NCBI GenBank assembly: GCA_019192545.1
Contig: JAHCMI010000003.1
Span: 124,001 to 188,000, forward strand
Direction of reading: 5' to 3'
Source of the DNA: Rivularia sp. MS3
GTDB taxonomy: Bacteria; Cyanobacteriota; Cyanobacteriia; Cyanobacteriales; Nostocaceae
Length of the DNA: 64,000 nt
The translations under genes were made by a program, and so were the position numbers. The notes beneath the pieces were generated by a model that was given only the letters and a program-made list of their open reading frames with translations, made no database searches and was not told the DNA's origin. Below, piece after piece: positions 44,974 through 55,941 of this stretch. Numbering within the stretch: the first letter of the stretch is position 1; every line of letters begins with the position of its first letter.

Positions 44974-45525
44974 ATGTCGAGAATTGGTAAGCAACCAATA
45001 GCGGTACCGGCTAAGGTACAAGTAAAGATTGACGGAGCTTCTATATCTGTCAAAGGTCCAAAAGGAGAGCTATCTCGCGAACTTCCTTCAGTGGTAAGTG
45101 TTTCTCAAGAAGGAGATACGATTACAGTATCCCGCCAAGACGATTCGAGAGTATGCCGCCAAATGCACGGATTAAGCCGTAGTTTGGTTTCCAACATGGT
45201 AGAAGGTGTTTCTCAAGGCTTCCAGCGTAAGTTACAACTTCAAGGGGTTGGTTATCGAGCTTCTGTGAAGGGTAAAGATTTAGTCTTGAACGTTGGTTAC
45301 AGTCACCCTGTAGAAATTACTCCCCCTGATGGAGTTCAATTTGCCATTGAAGACAAAGGTCTGACTATCGTTGTCAGCGGTTATGACAAGGAAATTGTAG
45401 GCAATACATCTGCCACAATTCGCGCCGTTCGTCCTCCCGAGCCTTACAAAGGTAAAGGTATTCGCTATGAGAACGAAGTTGTAAGGCGTAAAGCTGGTAA
45501 AGCTGGTAAAGGTGGTAAGAAGTAG
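44974..45525 (+). CDS. rplF: 50S ribosomal protein L6
   Basis: 183 residues; near the factor-binding site. [20 protein letters not shown] and the second domain with [19 protein letters not shown] are typical. The C-terminus ends in a Gly/Lys run ([12 protein letters not shown]). Confidence 0.97.
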   Translation: MSRIGKQPIAVPAKVQVKIDGASISVKGPKGELSRELPSVVSVSQEGDTITVSRQDDSRVCRQMHGLSRSLVSNMVEGVSQGFQRKLQLQGVGYRASVKGKDLVLNVGYSHPVEITPPDGVQFAIEDKGLTIVVSGYDKEIVGNTSATIRAVRPPEPYKGKGIRYENEVVRRKAGKAGKGGKK

Positions 45526-45536
45526 ATTATTAAATC

Positions 45537-45899
45537 ATGAAATTTACCCGCAAACAATCAAAACAGCGTCGCCATCGACGCATCCGAGGAAAAGTATTTG
45601 GGTCTTCCGAACGTCCTCGTTTGGCAGTATATCGTTCTAACGAAAATATTTATGCTCAAGTGATTGATGATACTACTCATCGGACTTTAGCTACAGCATC
45701 GAGTATAGAGCCAGAATTAAAATCTAAGTTGAGTTCTGGCTCCAATCAGCAGGCTTCAGCAGAAGTTGGTAAAACTTTAGCTGCACGAGCTTTAGAAAAG
45801 GGTATTAACCAAGTCGTATTTGACCGGGGAGGTAACCTTTACCACGGACGTGTCAAAGCCTTGGCTGATGCAGCAAGAGAAGGTGGTTTAAATTTCTAA
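45537..45899 (+). CDS. rplR: 50S ribosomal protein L18
   Basis: 120 residues; binds 5S rRNA with L5 and L25. [20 protein letters not shown] and the C-terminal [19 protein letters not shown] are diagnostic. It is 11 bases after the rplF stop. A gap of about 110 bases to rpsE follows. Confidence 0.97.
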   Translation: MKFTRKQSKQRRHRRIRGKVFGSSERPRLAVYRSNENIYAQVIDDTTHRTLATASSIEPELKSKLSSGSNQQASAEVGKTLAARALEKGINQVVFDRGGNLYHGRVKALADAAREGGLNF

Positions 45900-46010
45900 A
45901 ATTATCGGCGATGCAAGGCACATAGTAAATAAATACTAAGTAAACACTAAGTAAATTATTTATCGCTAATTATTTGGTAACCGATAAGTAAATTCACAAA
46001 GCATATAAGT

Positions 46011-46538
46011 ATGGCAAACAATCGTCGTAAAACCAGCCGAGCAAAAAAAGAAGAGACTAACTGGCAAGAGCGGGTAATTCAAATCCGACGAGTAAGTAAA
46101 GTTGTCAAAGGTGGTAAAAAACTCAGCTTCCGGGCAATTGTAGTTGTCGGCAACGAGCGCGGTCAAGTTGGTGTGGGAGTCGGTAAAGCTAGTGATGTTA
46201 TCGGAGCCGTCAAAAAAGGCGTAGCCGATGGCAAAAAACATTTAGTAGATATCCCGATTACCAAATCTAATTCTATTCCCCATCCCACAAATGGAATTGG
46301 TGGTGGTGCTAAAGTCATTATGCGCCCTGCGGCACCAGGTACGGGTGTAATTGCCGGTGGTGCAGTACGTACAGTATTAGAACTCGCAGGGGTTCGTAAC
46401 ATACTGGCAAAACAACTTGGCTCTAACAATCCTCTAAACAATGCCAGAGCTGCCATGAATGCTCTTGCTGTATTGCGTAACTTTAAAGAAGTTGCTGAAG
46501 ATAGAGATGTCAGTATAGAAAAACTCTACGCACAGTAG
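46011..46538 (+). CDS. rpsE: 30S ribosomal protein S5
   Basis: 175 residues; a decoding-fidelity protein. [38 protein letters not shown] and [20 protein letters not shown] are typical. The gene for L30 (rpmD), which follows rpsE in many bacteria, is missing here; cyanobacteria generally lack it. Confidence 0.97.
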   Translation: MANNRRKTSRAKKEETNWQERVIQIRRVSKVVKGGKKLSFRAIVVVGNERGQVGVGVGKASDVIGAVKKGVADGKKHLVDIPITKSNSIPHPTNGIGGGAKVIMRPAAPGTGVIAGGAVRTVLELAGVRNILAKQLGSNNPLNNARAAMNALAVLRNFKEVAEDRDVSIEKLYAQ

Positions 46539-46586
46539 AGTCCTACAATGGATTTGTCGTGTAAATTAATACAGATATAGAAGACT

Positions 46587-47030
46587 ATGAGACTACACGA
46601 TGCTCGCCCTCAGAAGGGTTCAAAAAATCGCGGTCGCCGTGTCGGACGCGGAATTGCGGCAGGTCAAGGTGCTAGCTGCGGTTTTGGTATGAGGGGTCAA
46701 AAATCTCGTTCTGGTAGAGGAACTAGACCGGGTTTTGAAGGTGGTCAACAACCCCTTTATCGTCGGGTACCTAAACTTAAAGGTTTTCCCCTCGTTAATC
46801 GTAAAATATACACTACGATTAATGTAGAGAAGCTATCTTCACTTCCAGCAAATACAGAAGTTAATGCGACCTCGTTACAGGAGAATGGTATTCTCACTAC
46901 CGTACAAGGGCCATTAAAAGTTCTAGGAGATGGAGAATTGAACGTTGCTCTTAAAGTACAAGCCGCAGCTTTTACGGGTACGGCTCGTAGCAAAATTGAG
47001 GCAGCTGGTGGCAGTTGTGAAATTGTATAA
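46587..47030 (+). CDS. rplO: 50S ribosomal protein L15
   Basis: 147 residues. [20 protein letters not shown], then [20 protein letters not shown], are the L15 signature. Directly upstream of secY, as in most bacteria, so translation of the translocon channel is linked to ribosome synthesis. Confidence 0.96.
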   Translation: MRLHDARPQKGSKNRGRRVGRGIAAGQGASCGFGMRGQKSRSGRGTRPGFEGGQQPLYRRVPKLKGFPLVNRKIYTTINVEKLSSLPANTEVNATSLQENGILTTVQGPLKVLGDGELNVALKVQAAAFTGTARSKIEAAGGSCEIV

Positions 47031-47108
47031 GTGACTTAGCTTTCAACTTGCACTCTTCGTATTACCGCCATCAGGTGCCTGGTTAACATTCATCGGTAGA
47101 TCGTCATT

Positions 47109-48422
47109 ATGATAAGTCGAGATAGAGCACCAACAGCTCAAGAAACTTTTATGCAGATGGCACAGGCAGCCGGTTTAAGAGGTCGGCTGTTTGTCACCAT
47201 AGGTATCTTACTTTTGATTCGTTTGGGTATTTATATACCTATTCCAGGAATAGATCGGGTGCGATTTAGTGCCGCTATGTCGCAAGGTAATGGCTTAGCA
47301 GGAATTTTAGATATCTTCTCTGGTGGTGGTTTTTCTGCTTTAGGAGTATTTACCCTAGGTATTTTACCTTTCATCAATGCTTCGATTATCATCCAACTGC
47401 TTACGGCTGCAATCCCCAGTTTAGAAAAGTTACAGAAAGACGAGGGTGAAGCAGGAAGACGTAAGATTTCACAAATTACACGATATGTTGCCTTGGGTTG
47501 GGCAATTGTTCAAAGCATATTTATTTCATCAGTTTGGCTAAAAAACTTTGCTCTGGACTTCGGTCCTATTTTTGTGTTTGAAACTGCTTTGGCTTTAGTT
47601 GCTGGCTCGATGTTCGTAATGTGGGCATCGGAAGTAATTACGGAGCGAGGAATTGGTAATGGAGCTTCATTACTTATTTTCCTTAATATCGTGTCGTCTT
47701 TGCCTACAACTTTGGGTAGCACTATTAGTTTTGCTCAAGTTGGTGGTCGTGAAGCTGTAGGTCAAGTAGTGGTATTGCTTCTACTGTTCTTAGCAACAAT
47801 CGTTGGTATCGTATTTGTTCAAGAAGGGATGCGACGGATTCCAATTATTTCAGCTAGAAGACAAGTAGGTAGAAGAGTTCTTGCAGAACAGCGTAGTTTC
47901 TTACCCTTGAGACTTAATCAAGGTGGAGTAATGCCGATTATTTTTGCAACTGCAATTTTAAGCTTACCGCTTTTAATTGGAAACTTTACTCAAAATCAGC
48001 AAATAGCTAACTTTACAAGTACTTATCTAAATCCAGGTGGTTCTGGTTGGTGGGCTTACGCTTTAATCTATCTGTTTTCAATTGTTTTCTTTAGCTACTT
48101 CTACTCTTCTTTGATTGTCAATCCAGTTGATATCGCTCAAAACTTGAAGAAAATGGGTTCTTCTATTCCAGGTATTCGTCCTGGTAAAGCTACAAGTGAA
48201 TATCTTGAAAGAGTCTTGAATCGTCTTACCTTTTTAGGTGCAGGCTTTTTGGGATTAGTTGCCATTATTCCTACTGTAGTCGAAAGAGTCTTGAACGTAC
48301 CCACTTTCCGTGGTTTAGGTGCTACATCCTTATTAATACTGGTTGGCGTAGCTATTGATACAGCAAAGCAAATCCAAACTTACGTTATCTCTCAACGTTA
48401 TGAAGGGATGGTGAAACAATAG
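47109..48422 (+). CDS. secY: Preprotein translocase subunit SecY
   Basis: 437 residues and ten predicted membrane helices; the channel for exported and thylakoid proteins. The N-terminal part has LFVTIGILLLIRLGIYIPIP, the plug region GLAGILDIFSGGGFSALGVF, and the cytosolic loop GMRRIPIISARRQVGRR. Its stop overlaps the adk start by one base. The partner secG lies at 60871 in this same window; secE is not in it. Confidence 0.97.
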   Translation: MISRDRAPTAQETFMQMAQAAGLRGRLFVTIGILLLIRLGIYIPIPGIDRVRFSAAMSQGNGLAGILDIFSGGGFSALGVFTLGILPFINASIIIQLLTAAIPSLEKLQKDEGEAGRRKISQITRYVALGWAIVQSIFISSVWLKNFALDFGPIFVFETALALVAGSMFVMWASEVITERGIGNGASLLIFLNIVSSLPTTLGSTISFAQVGGREAVGQVVVLLLLFLATIVGIVFVQEGMRRIPIISARRQVGRRVLAEQRSFLPLRLNQGGVMPIIFATAILSLPLLIGNFTQNQQIANFTSTYLNPGGSGWWAYALIYLFSIVFFSYFYSSLIVNPVDIAQNLKKMGSSIPGIRPGKATSEYLERVLNRLTFLGAGFLGLVAIIPTVVERVLNVPTFRGLGATSLLILVGVAIDTAKQIQTYVISQRYEGMVKQ

Positions 48423-48979
48423 TGTCAAGGATTATTTTTTTAGGTCCCCCTGGAGCAGGTAAAGGTACTCAAGCAAAAACTTTGGCAGAGCATTGGCAAG
48501 TTCCCCATATTTCAACCGGTGATATACTCCGCGAAGCGATTAAAGAGCAAACACCTTTAGGTGTGAAAGCTAAAAGCTTTGTAGATAGCGGGCAGTTAGT
48601 TCCTAGCGAACTAGTACAAGATATGGTAGAAGAGCGGTTGCAAAAAGCGGATACCAGTTCTGGATGGATTTTGGATGGTTTTCCTCGCACCGTGGAACAA
48701 GCCACTTTTTTAGATAATTTGTTGAAAAAAATGAATTTAGGTGGTGCATTAGTAATTAATTTAGATGTGCCCGACGATATAGTGGTTGGTCGTTTGCTCG
48801 AACGCGGACGGAAAGATGATACGGAAGAAGTTATTCGCCGTCGTCTGCAAGTTTATCGTTCTGAGACTACACCTTTGATTGATTATTATGGCGATCGCAA
48901 TCAATTGGTTGTAATAAATGGAAATCAATCAGCCCCAGAAGTGACTTCTAATCTTAAGCAATTAGTTGTTAGTTGTTAG
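48422..48979 (+). CDS. adk: Adenylate kinase
   Basis: 185 residues, the short form without the zinc LID insert. P-loop GPPGAGKGTQA, the NMP site ISTGDILREAI, DGFPRTVEQA and the LID region GRKDDTEEVIRRRL. GTG start overlapping the secY stop. The last codons (QLVVSC and stop) are written in TTAGTTG heptamers that continue into the intergenic region, so the C-terminus has been extended or replaced by repeat DNA. Confidence 0.96.
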   Translation: MSRIIFLGPPGAGKGTQAKTLAEHWQVPHISTGDILREAIKEQTPLGVKAKSFVDSGQLVPSELVQDMVEERLQKADTSSGWILDGFPRTVEQATFLDNLLKKMNLGGALVINLDVPDDIVVGRLLERGRKDDTEEVIRRRLQVYRSETTPLIDYYGDRNQLVVINGNQSAPEVTSNLKQLVVSC

Positions 48980-49033
48980 AAGATGGTTGTTAGTAGTTAG
49001 GATTCTCGTTTGTACTAACTACTGACAACTACT
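48958..49033. repeat. Heptamer array overlapping the adk 3' end
   Basis: CAATTAGTTGTTAGTTGTTA at the adk end is followed by GTTGTTAGTAGTTAGG and then the reverse type ACTAACTACTGACAACTACT. The two halves can pair. Confidence 0.65.
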
Positions 49034-49163
49034 ATCGATCCACCGAATCAGCAATAAAAATTTAAATAAGATATATTAATAAATTGTTGATATATTCTCC
49101 GTAAAAAATTGCAAACTTGATAAACGCAATCAAAAAAGACTGTTGAGTTGAAGGAAAAACAAA

Positions 49164-49388
49164 TTGTCCAAACAAGATTTAATTGAAATGGAGGGCACGG
49201 TAACAGAATCCTTGCCTAATGCCATGTTCCGTGTTGACTTAGATAATGGTTTTAACGTTCTTGCTCATATCTCTGGTAAGATTCGCCGAAACTATATCAA
49301 AATTTTACCCGGCGATCGCGTAAAAGTAGAGTTAACACCTTATGACTTAACCAAAGGTCGCATCACTTATCGACTGCGTAAAAAGTAA
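49164..49388 (+). CDS. infA: Translation initiation factor IF-1
   Basis: 74 residues, an S1/OB-fold protein. TTG start at 49164 ([20 protein letters not shown]); no in-frame ATG lies before the conserved core. [20 protein letters not shown] and the end RGRITYRLR-like [11 protein letters not shown] fit IF-1. A HIP1 octamer lies within GGCGATCGCG. Confidence 0.96.
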
Positions 49389-49500
49389 ACCCATGTGGAA
49401 TATTATACTACAATCTAATAGCTTTGGCTTTACAACTATTTAACTGAAAATTTCCCGTTTTTGTGTTATAATTTACTATTTGGAGTTTGATGAGAGACAG

Positions 49501-49614
49501 ATGAAAGTTAGAGCCTCCGTAAAAAAAATGTGCGAGAAGTGCAACGTAATAAAACGTCGCGGTCGCGTAATGGTTATTTGTCAGAATCCCAAGCACAAGC
49601 AAAGACAAGGATAA
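49501..49614 (+). CDS. rpmJ: 50S ribosomal protein L36
   Basis: A 37-residue gene: [20 protein letters not shown], continuing to HKQRQG. The zinc ligands Cys11, Cys14, Cys27 and His32 are all present. It lies between infA and rpsM, the normal cyanobacterial position. A T-rich, AT-rich stretch precedes it. Confidence 0.95.
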   Translation: MKVRASVKKMCEKCNVIKRRGRVMVICQNPKHKQRQG

Positions 49615-49767
49615 ACTGTTTGTTTGATGGGTTAATGAAGCCACTGGTAGAATAATTGGGATTTGACTTAATAGCTTCTCAAATTCAGATTTGTCTAGAT
49701 GGACTCAGATATCTGAATATCCAAGAGTGGGTATAGATGAAAGAAAAAATATGAGGAGATTTTCTAA

Positions 49768-50148
49768 ATGGCACGTATTGCCGGAGTAGACTTACCACGC
49801 GATAAGCGTGTTGAAATCGGTCTAACCTATATTTTCGGAATTGGCTTAACAAGCGCTAAAAAAATTCTAGCTAGTACGGGTGTAAATCCAGATACCAGAG
49901 TTAAAGAGTTGAGCGATAGTGATGTCGCAGCTTTACGAGCAGAGGTAGAAAAAAACTACCAGGTTGAAGGTGACTTAAGACGCTGGGAAGCTATGAATAT
50001 CAAGCGTTTAGTTGATATTGGCACTTACAGAGGTCGTCGTCATCGTATGGGTTTGCCAGTTAGAGGACAAAGGACTCGTACTAATGCAAGAACCCGTCGG
50101 GGTAGAAGACAAACAGTAGCTGGTAAGAAGAAGGCACCAGGTAAATAA
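49768..50148 (+). CDS. rpsM: 30S ribosomal protein S13
   Basis: 126 residues; contacts L5 and the P-site t[23 protein letters not shown] and the C-terminal [26 protein letters not shown] lies 10 bases upstream. About 150 bases separate it from rpmJ. Confidence 0.97.
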   Translation: MARIAGVDLPRDKRVEIGLTYIFGIGLTSAKKILASTGVNPDTRVKELSDSDVAALRAEVEKNYQVEGDLRRWEAMNIKRLVDIGTYRGRRHRMGLPVRGQRTRTNARTRRGRRQTVAGKKKAPGK

Positions 50149-50237
50149 AGTATAAATAAAATAATTAATTACCTGATTAATTATTTTTACCTATTGGCAG
50201 GATAATCGATTTTCTAGGTTAATTCAACTATAACGAT

Positions 50238-50633
50238 ATGGCGCGACAATCAGCAAAAAAAGGCGGAAGCAGAAAGCAGAAACGTAACGTACCTTCGGGA
50301 ATAGGCTATATTCAGTCTACTTTCAATAATAGTATCGTCACTATTACCGACCCTAACGGAGATGTAGTTTCTTGGGCATCGGCTGGTTCAAGTGGTTTTA
50401 AAGGAGCAAAGAAAGGAACTCCTTTTGCCGCTCAAACAGCAGCAGAAAGTGCAGCCAGAAGGGCTATGGATCAAGGTATGCGTCAAATAGAAGTGATGGT
50501 CAGCGGTCCAGGGGCAGGAAGAGAAACTGCCATAAGGGCAATTCAGGGAGCAGGATTGGAAATAACCTTAATTCGCGATATTACTCCAATTCCCCACAAT
50601 GGTTGCCGTCCACCAAAAAGACGTCGAGTTTAA
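50238..50633 (+). CDS. rpsK: 30S ribosomal protein S11
   Basis: 131 residues; in the 30S platform near the mRNA exit. ATFNNS-type core seen as [40 protein letters not shown] and [18 protein letters not shown] at the end. Basic N-terminal tail. Confidence 0.97.
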   Translation: MARQSAKKGGSRKQKRNVPSGIGYIQSTFNNSIVTITDPNGDVVSWASAGSSGFKGAKKGTPFAAQTAAESAARRAMDQGMRQIEVMVSGPGAGRETAIRAIQGAGLEITLIRDITPIPHNGCRPPKRRRV

Positions 50634-50985
50634 ATATATTAGTTGGCTATGGCTTTCGACGATAGATATATTGTTATCTGTTGTGCCGGAGAAGCTTTCG
50701 TTTGCAGAAGGTAATCAAAGGCAATAATTTGATACTACATCTATCTACAAGAAGCCAGTTCCCCTCACTCTAGAAAGTGGCCGTCCGTAGAAATTAAATA
50801 GCGTATCTATTAAATGCTAATTAATTTCGTATATTGATTAAGAATAAATCAAGTCCCTAAGCGAATGAAGTTATCAATTTTAGATAATTTTTCTTTGCAA
50901 AGTGGCAATTTAATTTCATTAGAGGTGGGTAATAATTTATCATTGCCTGCCGCTATAAGACCTGATTCAGAAGGGAGGTTACTCC
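50634..50985. promoter_or_regulatory. 352-base gap before rpoA
   Basis: The longest gap inside the operon, AT-rich and without a credible ORF. GGGAGG lies 8 bases before the rpoA GTG. A separate promoter for rpoA-rplQ may be here; I see no convincing -35/-10 pair. Confidence 0.4.
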
Positions 50986-51933
50986 GTGGCGCAGTTTCAA
51001 ATTGAATGTGTAGAATCTAATACAGAAGAAAGTCGGAGCCACTATTCTAAATTTGTTTTAGAACCTTTAGAGAGGGGTCAAGGAATCACAGTTGGCAACG
51101 CTCTGAGACGGGTTTTACTAGCCAATTTAGAGGGCACATCGGTTACAGCAGTAAGAATTGCTGGAGTGACCCATGAGTTTGCTACCGTCAGAGGTGTGCG
51201 TGAAGATGTGCTAGAAATCCTCATGAGAATGAAAGAACTTATTCTCAAAAGCCATTCACCTCAACCCCAGATTGGTAGATTGCTTGTTAATGGTCCTGCA
51301 ACAGTTACCGCAGCACACTTTGATTTACCAAGTGAAGTAGAAGTTATAGACCAGACTCAGTACATAGCTACCTTAGCAGAAGGTGGCAGGCTGGAAATGG
51401 AATTTAGGATTGAAAAAGGAAAAGGTTATCGCACTGTAGAAAGAGGTCGCGAAGAAGCTACATCCTTAGACTTTCTGCAAATAGATTCAATTTTTATGCC
51501 GGTGCGGAAAGTAAATTACAGTGTCGAAGAAACTCGTGGAGAAAACGGGTATCCAAAAGATAGACTGCTTTTAGAAGTTTGGACAAACGGTAGTGTTGCT
51601 CCACAAGAAGCTCTTTCTTCTGCTGCTGGGATTTTAGTAGATTTATTTAATCCACTGAAAAATATCGAAATTAACCCAGAGGATACAGTTTCAGAAATTG
51701 ACCAAGATCCAACTGCTCAAATACCTATCGAAGAATTGCAGCTTTCGGTGCGAGCTTATAACTGTTTGAAACGGGCGCAAGTTAACTCGGTAGCAGATTT
51801 GTTGGATTATACCCAAGAAGACCTTTTAGAAATAAAGAACTTTGGTCAAAAGTCAGCTGAAGAAGTAGTAGAAGCCCTACAGCGACGTTTGGGCATTACA
51901 TTGCCTACAGAAAGGGCTTCAAAACACGCCTAA
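50986..51933 (+). CDS. rpoA: RNA polymerase alpha subunit
   Basis: 315 residues; scaffolds polymerase assembly and contacts activators. GTG start at 50986, with strong GGGAGG upstream. N-terminal assembly domain (YSKFVLEPLERGQGITVGNA, LRRVLLANLEGTSVTAV). A C-terminal domain with IEELQLSVRAYNCLKRAQVN and EIKNFGQKSAEEVVEALQRR. Both linked domains are complete. Confidence 0.97.
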   Translation: MAQFQIECVESNTEESRSHYSKFVLEPLERGQGITVGNALRRVLLANLEGTSVTAVRIAGVTHEFATVRGVREDVLEILMRMKELILKSHSPQPQIGRLLVNGPATVTAAHFDLPSEVEVIDQTQYIATLAEGGRLEMEFRIEKGKGYRTVERGREEATSLDFLQIDSIFMPVRKVNYSVEETRGENGYPKDRLLLEVWTNGSVAPQEALSSAAGILVDLFNPLKNIEINPEDTVSEIDQDPTAQIPIEELQLSVRAYNCLKRAQVNSVADLLDYTQEDLLEIKNFGQKSAEEVVEALQRRLGITLPTERASKHA

Positions 51934-51967
51934 ATTAAACAATTCATAATTAAATCTAGATGAGATC

Positions 51968-52318
51968 ATGCGTCACCGTTCTAAATTAAAAAAACTAAGC
52001 AAACCAGCAGATCAGCGCCGTGCATTGCTTCGAGCGCTTTCTACTGAACTCATTCGTCATGGACGAATTACTACTACTGTTACCCGTGCCAAAGTAGTAA
52101 GAGCAGAAGTAGACAAAATGATTACTTTAGCTAAAGATGGCTCCTTGAATGCTCGTCGTCAAGCTATTGGCTACCTTTACGACAAAGATTTAGTTCATGC
52201 TTTATTTGAACAAGCTCCGACTCGATATGGAGAGCGTAAAGGCGGCTATACCCGTATTTTACATACAGTACCTCGTCGTGGTGACAACGCTCAAATGGCG
52301 ATTATTGAATTAGTTTAA
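51968..52318 (+). CDS. rplQ: 50S ribosomal protein L17
   Basis: 116 residues; at the tunnel exit. [20 protein letters not shown] and the late [20 protein letters not shown]. It follows rpoA by 34 bases, as in nearly all bacteria. truA comes next. Confidence 0.97.
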   Translation: MRHRSKLKKLSKPADQRRALLRALSTELIRHGRITTTVTRAKVVRAEVDKMITLAKDGSLNARRQAIGYLYDKDLVHALFEQAPTRYGERKGGYTRILHTVPRRGDNAQMAIIELV

Positions 52319-52369
52319 TTGGGTAATAGATGTAGTTTCTTGGTAAGCAACATCTTTAATTTTTATTGT

Positions 52370-53269
52370 ATGTCAGAAAGCCGACCATCGGAACAAACTC
52401 AAAGGGTTGCCTTGGTAATCCAATATCAAGGCACTCATTTTCATGGTTGGCAATGGCAGCCCAAGTACCGTAGCGTTCAGGAAGAAATAGAAAAAGCAAT
52501 TTCTACTGTAGTAGGTGATAAAGTCACTTTACAGGGTGCCGGGAGAACAGATAGTGGAGTTCATGCAGCCGCTCAAGTAGCTCATTTCAATATAAAGAGT
52601 AAAATTCCACCTTCTAAATGGGCAACTATTTTAAATGGCTACTTGCCAGAAGGTATACTGATTAGAGCTTCGGCAGGCGTTAGCAATTATTGGCACGCTC
52701 GTTTTAATGCTACGTATCGACGATATCGTTATACACTATACAACGACAAACTACCAAATCTATTTGTCAAACCCTTTAGCTGGCATTATTATCACGCTCA
52801 TCTAGACGAATCATTAATATCAGCAGCACTTCAACCCTTACTTGGAAAGCATCACTTAGCAGCTTTTCACCGCGCTAACTCCGGGCGTAAGCATTCATGG
52901 GTCACCGTACAGGATGTAAAATGTTATCGTCGTGGAGCATTGGTACATATTGAAATTCAAGCAGATGGATTTCTTTATGGTATGGTTCGTTTGCTGGTAG
53001 GAATGCTGGTTCAAGTTGCTACCGGAAAGCGAACAACAGAAGATTTTACTCAAATCTGGCAGCAAGAGCGCCGCGAGGAAGTAAAATTTGCCGCACCTCC
53101 CCAAGGACTGTGTTTACTGCGGGTAGGATATGATGAGTTTCCGTTTCCTCCCGAAATTTGGTACGATACGCAACCCTTATTTGATTTTTCAGGTAACTTT
53201 ACAGATAATTTTCCAGATACTTCTGTAGATAAAAATTCAGATAATATTCTAGGTGAAATTACTGCATAA
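52370..53269 (+). CDS. truA: tRNA pseudouridine synthase A
   Basis: Makes pseudouridine at positions 38-40 of tRNA. The ATG at 52370 ([20 protein letters not shown]) is chosen; the frame is open 17 codons further, into a region with no typical sequence. 299 residues. The catalytic Asp is in [11 protein letters not shown], and [16 protein letters not shown] and [14 protein letters not shown] are typical. It has an Asp/Asn-rich tail of about 30 residues ([17 protein letters not shown]). Confidence 0.94.
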   Translation: MSESRPSEQTQRVALVIQYQGTHFHGWQWQPKYRSVQEEIEKAISTVVGDKVTLQGAGRTDSGVHAAAQVAHFNIKSKIPPSKWATILNGYLPEGILIRASAGVSNYWHARFNATYRRYRYTLYNDKLPNLFVKPFSWHYYHAHLDESLISAALQPLLGKHHLAAFHRANSGRKHSWVTVQDVKCYRRGALVHIEIQADGFLYGMVRLLVGMLVQVATGKRTTEDFTQIWQQERREEVKFAAPPQGLCLLRVGYDEFPFPPEIWYDTQPLFDFSGNFTDNFPDTSVDKNSDNILGEITA

Positions 53270-53303
53270 AAATGTAAATTTATTAATAGTCAAACTTAGT
53301 CAA

Positions 53304-53762
53304 ATGATGACAAAAACCTACCTTCCCAACCCAGCAACAGTACAGCGAGATTGGTATGTAGTAGACGCAGCAGACCAACGTCTCGGTCGTCTAGCTACCG
53401 AAATCGCAATGGTTTTACGTGGCAAAAACAAACCACAATATACCCCACACATGGACGCAGGAGATTTTGTAGTTGTCGTTAATGCAGAAAAAGTTGTAGT
53501 CACCGGTAAAAAGAGTTCTCAGAAGCTATATCGCCGTCATTCCGGTCGTCCTGGTGGGATGAAGACAGAAACTTTTGAACACCTACAAGAACGTTTACCA
53601 GAGCGTATCATCGAAAAAGCTGTTAAAGGTATGTTGCCTAAAAACAATTTAGGGCGACAGTTATTCAAGAAACTAAAAGTTTACGCTGGTTCGGAACATC
53701 CTCATGCCGCACAACAGCCTAAAGAATTAAAAATTAACACAACTCCAGGAGAAGAAAATTAA
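53304..53762 (+). CDS. rplM: 50S ribosomal protein L13
   Basis: 152 residues; one of the first proteins on 23S rRNA. The ATG at 53304 is preferred (or the next at 53307), since [20 protein letters not shown] is the family start; the frame is open to 53253 inside tru[21 protein letters not shown] and [20 protein letters not shown] are diagnostic. Its stop overlaps the rpsI start. Confidence 0.96.
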   Translation: MMTKTYLPNPATVQRDWYVVDAADQRLGRLATEIAMVLRGKNKPQYTPHMDAGDFVVVVNAEKVVVTGKKSSQKLYRRHSGRPGGMKTETFEHLQERLPERIIEKAVKGMLPKNNLGRQLFKKLKVYAGSEHPHAAQQPKELKINTTPGEEN

Positions 53763-54178
53763 TGCAAGCAACAGAAAATGAAAGCGGACGTGCCGTATAC
53801 TGGGGAACTGGTCGTCGTAAATCCTCAGTCGCAAGAGTACGTTTGGTTCCCGGTAACGGCAAAATGACCATTAATGGTAAAGAAGGCGACTTGTATTTTC
53901 AATTTAATCCCAACTACATCGGAGGAATCAAAGCTCCTTTGGAAACATTGGGCTTGGAAAACGAATACGATATTTTGGTAAGAGCTAATGGTGGCGGTTT
54001 AACCGGACAAGCAGACGCAGTTCGTTTGGGAGTAGCTCGCGCTTTGTGTCAGCTAGACCCAGATAATCGTCCTCCGTTGAAAACCGAAGGCTATCTTTCT
54101 CGCGATCCTCGGTCTAAAGAACGTAAGAAATATGGTTTACATAAAGCTCGTAAAGCACCTCAGTACTCCAAGCGTTAA
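53762..54178 (+). CDS. rpsI: 30S ribosomal protein S9
   Basis: 138 residues; its C-terminal tail reaches the P site. [39 protein letters not shown], and the terminal RKAPQYSKR. The start shares one base with the rplM stop, so translation is coupled. Confidence 0.97.
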   Translation: MQATENESGRAVYWGTGRRKSSVARVRLVPGNGKMTINGKEGDLYFQFNPNYIGGIKAPLETLGLENEYDILVRANGGGLTGQADAVRLGVARALCQLDPDNRPPLKTEGYLSRDPRSKERKKYGLHKARKAPQYSKR

Positions 54179-54412
54179 TATAGTGCTACGAAGCAGGTTA
54201 AAGGTTAGAGGTTAAAGCTTAAAAAATCATATGCTTTAACCTTGATTAATCTCTTAACCAGAGTAACGTATAGCTATATATAAATGAAAATCCTTGTAGT
54301 TGGAATAAATAGTAGATACAAGCAATAAGAAATTAAGGGTATTTCTAATTACGAATTACGAATTAATTATTATTGCGTCATAATTGATATACACTCACCA
54401 CGAAGAAGAGAA
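54179..54412. other. Gap between rpsI and rpmE
   Basis: About 230 bases of AT-rich DNA with a GGTTAAAGGTTAGAGGTTAA run (about 54196-54220) and AATTACGAATTACGAATTAA (54349-54368), two more heptamer-type repeats. No gene seen. Confidence 0.45.
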
Positions 54413-54661
54413 ATGGCAAAACCAGAAATTCATCCAGAGTGGTATCCAGAAGCCAAAGTTTACTGTAACGGTCAGGTTGTAATGACTGTTGGCTCTACCA
54501 AACCCGAATTACACGTAGATGTTTGGTCTGGAAATCACCCCTTTTATACAGGTACTCAGAAGATTATTGATACCGAAGGTCGCGTAGAACGCTTCCTACG
54601 CAAGTACGGCATGAGCAGCACTCAACCAAAAGAAACTAAAGGCGACGAAACTAAAAAATAG
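54413..54661 (+). CDS. rpmE: 50S ribosomal protein L31
   Basis: 82 residues. MAKPEIHPEWYPEAKVYCNG and the middle VWSGNHPFYTGTQKI are L31 signatures. Only one Cys is present, so this is the zinc-free form. The C-terminus is Lys/Glu-rich. A strong terminator follows at 54686-54713. Confidence 0.95.
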   Translation: MAKPEIHPEWYPEAKVYCNGQVVMTVGSTKPELHVDVWSGNHPFYTGTQKIIDTEGRVERFLRKYGMSSTQPKETKGDETKK

Positions 54662-54685
54662 CCACCAGGCAATACTTCAATCAAA

Positions 54686-54713
54686 CGACTCAGCTTACTG
54701 AGTCGGTTTTTTA
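54686..54713 (+). terminator. Terminator between rpmE and prfA
   Basis: CGACTCAG (54686-54693) pairs perfectly with CTGAGTCG (54698-54705) around CTTA, followed by GTTTTTTAG. It probably ends most of the ribosomal transcript, leaving prfA to read-through or its own promoter. Confidence 0.85.
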
Positions 54714-54757
54714 GTATGAGCCTGTATAACTATTTTATTAAGGAGCGTTGCACAATC

Positions 54758-55855
54758 ATGGCCGAACAATATTTGCTGGAAAAACTACAATCCGTTGAAC
54801 AAACCTTTAACGAATTGACTCGTCGCTTAGCAGACCCCGATACAGCCCAAAATCCGGAAGAGTTTCAGGAAGTAGCAAAAGCTCGTTCTGGATTGGAAGA
54901 AGTTGTAAATACTTACGAAACTTGGAAAAACACCCAAGAAGAATTAACAGGAGCGCGTGAAGTTGCCAAAGAATCGCAAAGCGACCCAGAATTACATGAA
55001 ATGGCAACTTTGGAAGTCAAAGAACTTGAAGAGAAAACAGAAGAACTTGAAAACCGTTTAAAAGTACTACTTTTGCCCCGCGATCCCAATGATGAGAAAA
55101 ACATCATGTTGGAAATTCGTGCCGGTACGGGTGGTGACGAAGCCAGTATCTGGGCTGGCGATTTGGTACGCATGTACGAACGCTATGCAGGTACTCAAGG
55201 TTGGAAAGTAAAATTGCTCAGCGAGTCTTTAGCTGAAATGGGCGGTTTCAAAGAAGCAGTTCTGGAAATTAAAGGCGATAGCGTCTACAGCAAACTCAAG
55301 TTTGAAGCTGGAGTCCATCGAGTGCAGCGCGTACCTTTAACCGAGTCCGGGGGAAGAGTTCACACCTCTACAGCTACTGTCGCAGTCATGCCAGAAGTTG
55401 ATGATGTGGAAATTCACATTGACCCTAAAGACTACGAAATGTCTACCGCTCGTTCCGGTGGTGCTGGTGGTCAAAACGTCAACAAAGTTGAGACAGCAGC
55501 AGACCTTTATCACAAACCTACAGGTATCAGAATTTTCTGTACGGAAGAACGCAGTCAGTTACAAAATAAAGAACGGGCTTTACAAATTCTGCGTGCCAAA
55601 TTGTACGAAATGAAACTGCGCGAACAGCAAGAAGCTGTCACCGATTTAAGGCGATCGCAAGTTGGTACGGGTTCGCGTTCGGAAAAAATTCGCACCTATA
55701 ACTACAAAGACAACCGAGCCACAGACCACCGTCTTGGTGAAAACTATTCCCTCAACCCAGTCTTAGAAGGTGATTTAGACCCAATCGTTCAAGCATGTAT
55801 ATCTCAAGACCAACAAGAGCGTTTAGCGGAGCTTGCTGCTTCGGTGAACAATTAA
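54758..55855 (+). CDS. prfA: Peptide chain release factor 1
   Basis: 365 residues; releases peptides at UAA and UAG. The ATG at 54758 is chosen since AGGAG (54741-54745) precedes it and [17 protein letters not shown] is the family start. The stop-codon-reading PxT motif is seen as PLT in [16 protein letters not shown], and the catalytic GGQ in [15 protein letters not shown]. It follows the terminator by 45 bases. Confidence 0.96.
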   Translation: MAEQYLLEKLQSVEQTFNELTRRLADPDTAQNPEEFQEVAKARSGLEEVVNTYETWKNTQEELTGAREVAKESQSDPELHEMATLEVKELEEKTEELENRLKVLLLPRDPNDEKNIMLEIRAGTGGDEASIWAGDLVRMYERYAGTQGWKVKLLSESLAEMGGFKEAVLEIKGDSVYSKLKFEAGVHRVQRVPLTESGGRVHTSTATVAVMPEVDDVEIHIDPKDYEMSTARSGGAGGQNVNKVETAADLYHKPTGIRIFCTEERSQLQNKERALQILRAKLYEMKLREQQEAVTDLRRSQVGTGSRSEKIRTYNYKDNRATDHRLGENYSLNPVLEGDLDPIVQACISQDQQERLAELAASVNN

Positions 55856-55941
55856 TATTTGTAAATAACTAAAAAATTAGGAACTGGATACAAAAGGTTT
55901 GAAATATTCCCACTCGCTAGCCATTCCTACATCGTCAGAAG

